From: Opitutales bacterium UBA2995
GTDB lineage: Bacteria > Verrucomicrobiota > Verrucomicrobiia > Opitutales > UBA2995
NCBI GenBank assembly: GCA_002346535.1
Contig: DDZZ01000049.1
Location: forward strand, 1-14,431
DNA: 14,431 bases
Direction of reading: 5' to 3'
Shown one piece after another: positions 1-6,586 of this stretch (position 1 is the stretch's first letter; every line of letters starts with the position of its first letter). Position numbers and translations under genes: made by a program. Below the pieces are notes generated by a model. That model did not search any database. It worked only from the letters and a program-made list of their open reading frames with translations, and was not told where the DNA came from.

Positions 1-198
<198 letters not shown>

Positions 199-251
199 GC
201 ATCGCTAAGGCAGGCGTTTATAGCACCTACGCGCAGTTTAACTATTTTTCA

Positions 252-269
252 GATCTGATATTTCAGATC
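252..269 (+). other. Hairpin in the 23S-5S spacer, probable rRNA processing signal
   Basis: GATCTGA (252-258) and TCAGATC (263-269) form a perfect 7-bp stem around a TATT loop between the 23S and 5S genes. There is no U-tract after it, so it is not a terminator. A role in separating 23S and 5S precursors is an inference from position. Confidence 0.45.
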
Positions 270-311
270 AATGACGTATGGCAATAACTAATACAAAATG
301 CGTCAGGAACC

Positions 312-431
312 ACTCTGGTGACGATGGATGAGGGGAAACACCCGTTCCCATTCCGACCACGGCCGTTAAGCCCTCAATCGCCAATGGTAGTGCCGCCTCG
401 ATGTGGTGCGAGAGTAGGTTATTGCCAGTTT
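312..431 (+). rRNA. rrf: 5S ribosomal RNA
   Basis: A ~118-nt gene with the conserved 5S elements in order: CTGGTGACGATGG at the 5' side, CACCCGTTCCCATTCCGA, CGGCCGTTAAGC, GCCAATGGTAGTG, and GCGAGAGTAGG before the 3' strand of helix I. CTGGT (315-319) pairs with GCCAG (424-428) to close helix I. End points are estimated from this pairing and may be off by 2-3 nt. An intrinsic terminator follows within 5 nt, so this is the last gene of the rRNA operon. Confidence 0.97.
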
Positions 432-434
432 TAT

Positions 435-472
435 GACCCGGATTTTCCGAAAGGAAGGTCCGGGTCTTTTTT
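435..472 (+). terminator. Intrinsic terminator of the rRNA operon
   Basis: GACCCGGA (435-442) pairs perfectly with TCCGGGTC (459-466). Inside it a second short stem, TTCC/GGAA, closes a GAAA tetraloop (449-452). Six thymidines follow directly (467-472). Position just after 5S and the long GC-rich stem make this a strong Rho-independent terminator. Confidence 0.93.
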
Positions 473-893
473 CGCCAGATGACTTGATTGCCATATTGGA
501 TCATTCTTCCTGGCCTAGGCTTGGCAAAACTTGCTAAATTAAAGGAGATTTTAGTGGCTCTATTTGAAAGATCTGAAAATAAATATCGAAAATCCGTGTC
601 AGTCATAGAGTCTTCCTAAAACTATACTTACATTATTTTACTGAACATTGAAGATTCCTCCGTCACTATCCCCTCGGCAATTGATTCCGGGAGGTTAAAC
701 CAACTGCACTCTAATGCACGATTGTTGGTGTTTGTTTACCTCTTCCTGTTCGGAATCTTGGTTGGTATTTTATATGTCAGTGCTCGATTTGGGGTGAATA
801 TAAACTTTTTCTTTAAAGATCATGCGCTTCTGGCCAAGAGTCATCCTCTCGGCGGGCTTCTTCCCAATTTGGGAGTTTTCGTATGGTGCTCCA
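473..893. other. Intergenic stretch without a supportable gene
   Basis: This interval separates the rRNA operon terminator from the transposase remnant. Open frames exist on both strands. The minus-strand one starting at 606 runs through the terminator and the 5S gene, and the plus-strand one from 722 encodes a hydrophobic run but has no ribosome binding site and overlaps the transposase remnant. I see no tRNA, repeat array or recognisable protein. Confidence 0.5.
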
Positions 894-1090
894 CTTCAGC
901 CGGGCGTTCTCCTTCTCCAGCTCCTTGAGGCGCTTGGCTGGTTAAGTTGCATCATCCCGAACTCCTTCTTCCAACGGCGGAAGAACTCCTCGCTGATGCC
1001 TCGCTCTCGGCACGTATCGATAATGGTCTTGTCCGCCCGCTCGGCCTCCCGAAGAATCCGAATCTTCTGCTCTGTGGTGTAACTTTTCAA
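894..1090 (-). pseudogene. IS3-family transposase OrfA remnant, frameshifted
   Basis: The minus-strand frame from the TTG at 1090 reads KSYTTEQKIRILREAE and later CRERGISEEFFRRWKKEFG. This is the helix-turn-helix (transposase_8 / InsE-like) N-terminus of IS3-family OrfA. After the LNQ residues the frame breaks at about 936-937. Supplying one missing base (CAG-CC-AAG where CAG-GCC-AAG is expected) restores KRLKELEKENARLK, the leucine-zipper-like end of OrfA. Homology stops near 894, and no OrfB catalytic domain follows in any frame. It is therefore a decayed fragment of an insertion sequence and cannot transpose by itself. The sequence TGAGCTAAACTGGGCCGC just upstream of the TTG (minus strand) could be part of the terminal inverted repeat, but no partner end was found. 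Confidence 0.85.
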
Positions 1091-1158
1091 GCGGCCCAGT
1101 TTAGCTCACCTCAACCACGGTGATGAATCCAAAAGGCGCTTTTATTCAACGGAGCATA

Positions 1159-1917
1159 TTATCTTATCTCAATTCCTACTGGGCAATGGTCTGAACCCAT
1201 GACCTCTTGCAGGATAAAGGCATTTTTAAGATGTTTCCTGAAGCCTTCAGATATTAGAAAGTAGTCAATTCTCCAGCCCACGTTTCGTTCGCGGGCTCCG
1301 CTACGGAAGCTCCACCAACTGTATTGATCAGGATCCTGATTGAATTCCCGGAATGTATCGATGAATCCGGCCTTAATATAATTGTCGAACTCGTTCCGCT
1401 CCTCGATTGTGAAGCCTGCATTGCGCGTATTTGTTTTGGGATTCTTCAGATCAATCTCCTTGTGCGCCACGTTGAAATCGCCGCAGGTTATTACCGGCTT
1501 ATGGTTCTCCAAATTTTTGAGGTGCTCCAGGAAAAGCCGGTCCCAGACTTGGGTTCGGTAATCCAGGCGCCTCAATTCGTTTTTTGAGTTGGGTGTGTAC
1601 ACGTTTACCAGAAAGTGGGATGTATATTCTACTGTGATTACGCGGCCTTCCTGGTCATGTTCCTCTATTCCAAAGCCGTACTGCACAGACATCGGCTTAA
1701 CTTTGCTTAATATCAAAGTCCCCGAATAGCCCTTTTGTTGGGCTGAATGCCAGTATTGGTTGTACCCGGAAAATTCGTAGTCCACCTGGTAGTTCTCAGC
1801 CTTTATCTCTTGAAGACAAAGCACATCAGGATCCGTTTCTACAAACCAGTCTGCAAAGCCTTTTTTGAGCACAGCCCTTAGGCCGTTTACGTTCCATGAA
1901 AGATAGGTTTTTGGCAT
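1159..1917 (-). CDS. xth: Exonuclease III / AP endonuclease (ExoA/Xth)
   Basis: Apurinic/apyrimidinic endonuclease with 3'-5' exonuclease activity, acting in base-excision repair; a member of the Mg-dependent exonuclease-endonuclease-phosphatase fold. With the internal ATG at 1915-1917 the protein is 252 aa, about the size of ExoA-type enzymes, and begins MPKTYLSWNVNGLRA, the expected N-terminus. Visible active-site residues (numbered from this start) are N11 in NVNGLRA, E37 in CLQE, Y107 in NVYTPN, D147 and N149 in GDFNV, D218 in WRIDYF, and D243-H244 in the terminal GSDHCPVGIEI. The frame stays open upstream to an ATG at 2017-2019, adding 34 residues with no family similarity, so the shorter form is preferred. 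Neither start has a clear Shine-Dalgarno sequence. It lies between two broken genes on the same strand and looks intact and functional. Confidence 0.95.
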   Translation of the reverse strand: MPKTYLSWNVNGLRAVLKKGFADWFVETDPDVLCLQEIKAENYQVDYEFSGYNQYWHSAQQKGYSGTLILSKVKPMSVQYGFGIEEHDQEGRVITVEYTSHFLVNVYTPNSKNELRRLDYRTQVWDRLFLEHLKNLENHKPVITCGDFNVAHKEIDLKNPKTNTRNAGFTIEERNEFDNYIKAGFIDTFREFNQDPDQYSWWSFRSGARERNVGWRIDYFLISEGFRKHLKNAFILQEVMGSDHCPVGIEIR

Positions 1918-2143
1918 TAGGAAATCAGTAGGCAAACATTTCTGGCCCCGCAAATCAAGCTTCTCCGCGGTGCTTTTGCAAAGTCCGCCAATATTCCGTC
2001 GAGTTTTGCCCTTGTTCATCTAGAGAGTAACAAATTCTTCGACTACCAATCCGCAAAGCCTCCTTATCACTTTATGATTCAGAAACGTATCAATTCATAC
2101 TATCCTGAGATGCTTAGGCGGAAATCCATTAATTTTATGCGAA

Positions 2144-2470
2144 CTATCCTTCACTTTTTTTTAGCAGCTGAAGCAAATGTGGGTGAATTTGTTCGCAGCC
2201 AGCCCACAGCACTTTTGGATTTCCTCGGGATGGGAAGTATCCCGCTCCCTTAAAAGCCACCAAGAACGACCTACCCGAAACTTCTTGAAGCGTTTGTTTA
2301 ATCTCTTCAATCCGGTCTGGTTCAACTTCCCCAATGAATTGCAGGGTAAGGTGCAAGTTGGAACTGGTTATCCAACGCGTTCCAGGCAGGACACATCTCA
2401 ATTCGTCCAATTTATCCCGAATAATTTCGGGTACCGAAATCGCCAGAAACAGCCGTGAAGATGTATTCAT
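2144..2470 (-). pseudogene. thpR: Truncated RNA 2',3'-cyclic phosphodiesterase / 2'-5' RNA ligase (ThpR/LigT family)
   Basis: The 108-residue product starts MNTSSRLFLAISVPE and contains LHLTLQFIGEV, the first HxTx catalytic motif (H40, T42) of the 2H phosphoesterase superfamily. SRGNPKVLWAG near residues 81-91 is also typical of the ThpR/LigT branch. Family members are roughly 180-190 aa and need a second HxTx motif in the C-terminal half, which is absent here. Translation stops at TAG shortly after an 8-A run. All three minus-strand frames downstream close quickly and show no second motif, so the C-terminal half seems deleted rather than merely frameshifted. Full activity is not expected. 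A GGGAG directly abuts the ATG, which is too close for a normal ribosome binding site. The next gene on this strand is xth. Confidence 0.8.
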
Positions 2471-2610
2471 CTCCCAAGTTCATGCACTCAGAAATAGCCT
2501 GAAAAGGTTAATCACATGCAGCTTAATTTACGCGGAAGTACCGTCATAACATTTCCCTCGGTATCAATAAGTAACTTTAATTTACAAGCAGCAATCCATC
2601 TTCCGTTAAC

Positions 2611-2907
2611 ATGAAGCGCTCACTCGGTTAGAAGTACTTAGTAGCTGTTTTCCTTTTGATTGGAGCAGCGGTAGCTCTCAGATATTACTGATCGCAACCA
2701 AGGACTGTTTGTTTAGCTTTCTGCCAGTATCTCATTTTCAATGGCCCAGTTCTCGTTGATCAGGGCACCCTCTTTGTGTGGATGATATTGTCCATGCTAG
2801 GCCTTGGCGCTGTGTGTATTGCAATAGGAGGCCATTTCAGAAAAGAAAGCCGTGCGGCAGGCCGCCATTCCGGCTTCGCCTTCAACGCTTCCGGCACTAC
2901 CTGGTAG
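2611..2907 (+). pseudogene. Possible small membrane-protein pseudogene with two in-frame stops
   Basis: Reading from ATG 2611 in one frame gives MKRSLG, TAG (2629-2631), KYLVAVFLLIGAAVALRYY, TGA (2689-2691), then a 71-codon run to TAG at 2905-2907. That run includes FNGPVLVDQGTLFVWMILS followed by LGLGAVCIAIGGHFRKES. The two hydrophobic segments, each followed by basic residues, look like two transmembrane helices, and the frame is kept on both sides of the stops with no indel. The end of the run (after about 2860) looks less protein-like, so the original C-terminus may have been earlier. I do not recognise the family. It could be chance, since the evidence is only hydrophobic pattern and frame continuity. 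Confidence 0.35.
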
Positions 2908-3118
2908 TCTCGGAGCTTGAAACATGGAAGGGTTCCTCCTTGGGAGGCATGGCATTGGAAATCCGTGTCCAAAAATACCCGGTGAACCCATGGACTGGTC
3001 GACTGCCATCATTCGCAGCCTGAGTTCGATCGTTTTTTCTTATTTACCTCCTCCCTTAATTGAGTGGAGGCTTTTGTTTGCCTGGTTGATGCATTCCCTT
3101 AGTTTTCAATCCCCCCTC

Positions 3119-3124
3119 TATAAT
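3119..3124 (+). promoter_or_regulatory. -10 element just upstream of cls
   Basis: A perfect TATAAT lies 9 bp before the cls ATG, so the predicted transcription start (about 3131) falls within a base or two of the start codon. No good -35 hexamer sits at 16-18 bp spacing. No Shine-Dalgarno sequence precedes cls, which fits a leaderless or nearly leaderless mRNA. Confidence 0.4.
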
Positions 3125-3132
3125 CGACCGTT

Positions 3133-4557
3133 ATGCTAGAAAAGCTTCAGAATCTTTGGGAATGGCTCATGATTGTCTTTCAAGGGTTGCTGGGCCTTAT
3201 TATTTCCAACGTCATTGCGGTGGTTGGGTTTGTTTTGGCATTCCTCATATTGATGCGGATTTTTCGGGAGCAACGAAGGCCGAGCAGCATACTTGCATGG
3301 AGCTTTTTCATCATCATGATCCCTTACTTGGGAGTGCCTCTGTATTTTCTTTTAGGTGGCCGAAAACTAAAAAAGAAAATAGCCGCCAAAGGATTTCTGA
3401 CCAAGCCCAGCGAAGGCAGTCACGAATCCTTCCCGGTTCAAGATGTCTTTGAGCTGGACGGGAATCAGGTGAAATTTTTAACCGATGGACAAATTGCGTT
3501 TCAAACTTATTGCAATGCCATTTGTGAAGCAAAGGAAGAGATCCATATCCTCACGTATATTTTGAGCAATGACCGGATTGGAAATTCTGTTTTGGACCTG
3601 CTTATTGAGAAAGCTGACGAAGGTGTAAAAGTCCGGTTGGTAGTTGATGCGCTGGGTTCTTTTTGGGCGCCCAAAAAGAAAATCGCCATTCTTCGTGAGG
3701 CAGGAGGTGAATTTTCCCGGTTTATGCCGGCTTTCCCTTTTCAAACACATGGGTGGGCCAATTTAAGGATTCACCGGAAAATTGCCACCTTTGACAACCG
3801 CAAGTGTATCTTGGGTGGCAGAAACCTCGATTTGCGTTTTATGGGCGATGGCCCTGACTCGGATCGATTTTTTGATTTTGGAGCAGTTTATGAAGGGCCG
3901 ATCGTTGAATGCCTTAACCGGATTTTTGTATCGGATTGGGCCTTCGCGAGTAAGCAGAAGTTGGAAGATATAAACGGTATTATGGAGCCCACCACCGATC
4001 CGGCTGGGCATAGCACGGTTATGGGCATCGCCAGCGGACCCGATGTCGAAGGCGACATTTTATACGAACGCCTGATTAATGCCATTCAGGAATTCGATGA
4101 CGAAATCGTGATTGTTACTCCTTATTTTGTTCCGGATGAGGTGTTGCTCCGGTCGCTAATTGTTAAAGCTCGGGCGAAGAAAAAAGTGACGATCATTTTG
4201 CCGGAGAATTCCAATTGGAAAGTGGTCGATTTTGTGCGCAGTTTGTACTTGCGCGAGCTCCATCAAGCCGGTGTGGAGATCTTATTGTTTCAGGCGGGGA
4301 TGCTACATGCCAAAGTACTGCTGGCCGATCAAAACTTCTTACTCCACGGTTCGGCCAATTTCGATATTCGGAGCCTATTTGTGAATTTCGAAATCGGGAT
4401 GATTCACAAGTCACCTGAGGACATTCAAACGGTGTCAAAATGGTTAAGTTGGATTAGTGAGAACTGTCGCCCTTACGGTACTGAGTCCGAACTCAATCCC
4501 TCCCGGGGGCGACGAATCTTGGAAGATGCAGCACGGCTACTTGCCCCGCTGCTTTAG
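3133..4557 (+). CDS. cls: Cardiolipin synthase (phospholipase D superfamily)
   Basis: A 474-aa membrane-bound phosphatidyltransferase predicted to make cardiolipin, from two phosphatidylglycerols in the classical ClsA reaction. Two N-terminal transmembrane helices (about residues 18-42 and 52-74, the second ending in YFLLGGRK) match the PLDc_N region of ClsA-type enzymes. Two complete HKD motifs follow: IHRKIATFDNRKCILGGRN (H214, K216, D221) and LHAKVLLADQNFLLHGSAN (H392, K394, D399). Both are needed because the active site forms between the two halves. Length and order are typical for bacterial Cls. The ATG at 3133 has no Shine-Dalgarno sequence but a TATAAT 9 bp upstream. The gene converges with the glycosyltransferase operon, the two stop codons being 28 bp apart with no obvious shared terminator. 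Confidence 0.93.
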   Translation: MLEKLQNLWEWLMIVFQGLLGLIISNVIAVVGFVLAFLILMRIFREQRRPSSILAWSFFIIMIPYLGVPLYFLLGGRKLKKKIAAKGFLTKPSEGSHESFPVQDVFELDGNQVKFLTDGQIAFQTYCNAICEAKEEIHILTYILSNDRIGNSVLDLLIEKADEGVKVRLVVDALGSFWAPKKKIAILREAGGEFSRFMPAFPFQTHGWANLRIHRKIATFDNRKCILGGRNLDLRFMGDGPDSDRFFDFGAVYEGPIVECLNRIFVSDWAFASKQKLEDINGIMEPTTDPAGHSTVMGIASGPDVEGDILYERLINAIQEFDDEIVIVTPYFVPDEVLLRSLIVKARAKKKVTIILPENSNWKVVDFVRSLYLRELHQAGVEILLFQAGMLHAKVLLADQNFLLHGSANFDIRSLFVNFEIGMIHKSPEDIQTVSKWLSWISENCRPYGTESELNPSRGRRILEDAARLLAPLL

Positions 4558-4585
4558 CGTGCCGGAATTCTTACTCCTAAAATTA

Positions 4586-6574
4586 TTAGTTATAATATTC
4601 CCGGAAAAATTGTTTGGTCGGGTCTCTTCCGAAGGCTCTGTGAAATTGGTAACGAAGCACCAAGGACAGCACTTGAAAGATGCGTGCCAGTGATTTTTCA
4701 TTTTCCCAACGTCGGGCGGAACAGATAAGCGAACCGTCCAGTAACACGAGATCACCACCTTTTTTGAGACGGTTGGATAATTCGACATCCTCCATCAAAG
4801 GAATTTCAGGGAAGCCGCCCAATGCTGTTAGCGCTTCTCTTCGGAAAAATTGACCCTGATCCCCAAAGCTATTCCCATGGAACTTGGCGCGAAAGTCGTT
4901 GAGCATTTCTATCAGGACGAGAATGGCCCCTTTACTCGTACCGGAAAAACGCTGGCCCACCGCACCCCCAATTACCCTTGGATTGCGGTATAGACAATCC
5001 AGGATACTGCCTGCTAATCCAGGGTTCACAACTGCATCGGCGTGGAGAACAAGAATCACATCTGAAGTGCAGTGCCTACCGCCTTCCGCAATTTGATTTC
5101 CTCGTCCTTTTTTCGCAGTTAGAAAAGTGATCGAAAAATCAGTCTCAACAGATTCTGTTCCGTCGGTTGAACCACCATCTACAACAACAACTTCTTTGAA
5201 TTGTATTTCGGATGATTGCAGAGATCTCAGGCAGGCTGACAAATTGGCAAGTTCGTTTAATGTGGGAATGACCACTGAAATTGTGTCTGCCCGGTAATCC
5301 TTGATCGGCCAGAACAATTTCCTAAAGCCACGGAAAAATCCGGGAGCCCAAAGTATGTAAAAGGGAATCCATTGCAGCCAAAGATATCCAATCGGTTGGT
5401 ACCAATTCCCAGAATTTCCGAACCTTACCCAAGCAGAAAAATAAAACGCGGAAAGCATAACCAACGCCATCCAGGCCAGGGACGGGAAGAAGACAATAAA
5501 AGGGAGGACCCACGAAAGGTACCAGTAGTGAATGGTGGGCGAGAGTAGAATCAAGGCTCCAAAAATAATAAAACTGCCTTTCAGGATATCCGTTGATTTA
5601 AGCGCGGTAATTGCAGTAACGACTCCCAGAATCGCCAGGCTAAGCTTGGATGCCGCCTCGCGGTTTCCAAACAAATCGATAAAAATGTGATTGATGGACC
5701 CGTTGTGAGACATTGTACTCCCCCAATGGAAAATCCCCAAAAGGAGATTTTGCAGGTCATTCCAGAAAAATAAGGATGGACCTACTAGCGGGACAATCAT
5801 CCAGAGTATTTTCCAGTTTTTATGTTTCCAAAGTAGCAGTGGAATAATCAATACGCTGATAATTTTTATTTGAATGCTCAGTCCAAGCAGGAGCCAGCCT
5901 ACAATCAGTTTTTCTTTTTCAAAGAAAAGTAGCGCCGCCAGCAATATAAAGAGGTAAAGGGAATCAAAGTGCGCTTCCCCGCTAAACCCAATCACCGTAA
6001 TCGGGCTCAGGGCATATAGAATGCTGTTTCTAACGGGCTGCTTGCGGTATTGAAGTAGAATAATCACCAGCAGCAAAGTGCCCAGATCTATCACTCCAAA
6101 AAACAGTTTATAGACCCACAATTGATAACTTATCAGGTTCAAGCCTGCAAAGACCAGTAATGCAAGGGGAGGGTAGGCTGTTTGTTTATCTTTATGGTTC
6201 ATGCCATCCCAGAATTGGTCTCTGAAGGGCTGCCACTCCTCAGAGTCTGCGGTTTTCGCATATGGACTTTCTCCTTTGAGAATCAATTTACCTTCCCATA
6301 GGTAGCGATTCACATCATCGCTTGCCGGGAATCCAGCCATTAGAAGCCTGGCCAGAATCGCCAAAGTAAAAATGAGCAGGAATGAGTTTTTCGTTTTTCC
6401 CATATTTGGGAAAAACCCCCAAAGGGCTAGGCTGGCCAAAGTCATGCCCATGTATAGTGGAATAAGCGTATCTGAATCCGAAGCCAGTGATTGGGTCAGG
6501 CCTGCCCAAAAACAGAAAAGGAGAAATAAAAAAACAGATACACCAAAGGCCGATAGGCGAAAATCCTGATTCAC
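4586..6574 (-). CDS. Fusion glycosyltransferase: polytopic GT-C/GT87-like domain plus TIGR04283-like GT2 domain
   Basis: A 662-aa membrane protein with two enzyme modules. Residues 1-415 hold many hydrophobic helices. They include ASDDVNRYLWEGKL (84-97), GESPYAK and YPPLALL, a pattern of polyprenyl-phosphate-sugar-dependent GT-C/GT87 (DUF2029-like) transferases with an acidic DD motif in the first loop. Residues 431-650 form a soluble GT-A fold: SVVIPTLNE, VVDGGSTDGT (465-474), KGRGNQIAEGG, LHADAV (510-515), GDQGQFFRRE (571-580) and MEDVELSNRL (594-603). This resembles the TIGR04283 family 2 glycosyltransferases. The start is GTG at 6572-6574, only 12 bp after the stop of the upstream glycosyltransferase, implying co-transcription and perhaps translational coupling. 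Donor and acceptor cannot be told from sequence; transfer of a sugar to a lipid carrier and then to an envelope glycan is a plausible guess. Confidence 0.85.
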   Translation of the reverse strand: MNQDFRLSAFGVSVFLFLLFCFWAGLTQSLASDSDTLIPLYMGMTLASLALWGFFPNMGKTKNSFLLIFTLAILARLLMAGFPASDDVNRYLWEGKLILKGESPYAKTADSEEWQPFRDQFWDGMNHKDKQTAYPPLALLVFAGLNLISYQLWVYKLFFGVIDLGTLLLVIILLQYRKQPVRNSILYALSPITVIGFSGEAHFDSLYLFILLAALLFFEKEKLIVGWLLLGLSIQIKIISVLIIPLLLWKHKNWKILWMIVPLVGPSLFFWNDLQNLLLGIFHWGSTMSHNGSINHIFIDLFGNREAASKLSLAILGVVTAITALKSTDILKGSFIIFGALILLSPTIHYWYLSWVLPFIVFFPSLAWMALVMLSAFYFSAWVRFGNSGNWYQPIGYLWLQWIPFYILWAPGFFRGFRKLFWPIKDYRADTISVVIPTLNELANLSACLRSLQSSEIQFKEVVVVDGGSTDGTESVETDFSITFLTAKKGRGNQIAEGGRHCTSDVILVLHADAVVNPGLAGSILDCLYRNPRVIGGAVGQRFSGTSKGAILVLIEMLNDFRAKFHGNSFGDQGQFFRREALTALGGFPEIPLMEDVELSNRLKKGGDLVLLDGSLICSARRWENEKSLARIFQVLSLVLRYQFHRAFGRDPTKQFFREYYN

Positions 6575-6586
6575 GGACCTGATGGT

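Larger units (their letters stand above)
2471..3132. other. Long region between thpR remnant and cls, no intact gene
   Basis: About 660 bases with no intact coding sequence. The only protein-like reading is the stop-interrupted membrane frame listed separately (2611-2907). Several overlapping frames between 2760 and 3139 on both strands are rich in Arg, Pro and Gly and look like accidental openings. A weak inverted repeat, CCTCC (3047-3051) with GGAGG (3066-3070) followed by CTTTTGTTT, could act as a poor plus-strand terminator. The cls promoter candidate lies at the right edge. Confidence 0.5.

Noticed and set aside
268..606. Minus-strand 112-codon open frame
   Set aside because: It runs through the rRNA operon terminator and most of the 5S gene in antisense, and has no recognisable domain.
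722..928. Plus-strand 68-codon frame with a hydrophobic N-terminus
   Set aside because: It starts at TTG with no ribosome binding site and its second half is antisense to the transposase remnant.
1324..1587. Plus-strand open frame inside xth
   Set aside because: It is antisense to a clearly conserved exonuclease III gene and has no family features.
1915..2019. Longer xth start at ATG 2019 adding 34 residues
   Set aside because: The extra residues have no counterpart in the family, and the internal ATG gives the expected N-terminus and length.
2689..2691. TGA as a selenocysteine or recoded codon
   Set aside because: No SECIS-like hairpin is evident just after it and another frame stop (TAG) lies upstream, so plain decay or chance is simpler.
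2760..3139. Overlapping open frames on both strands between thpR and cls
   Set aside because: Composition is Arg/Pro/Gly-rich with no motif, and the frames contradict each other; they read as chance openings.
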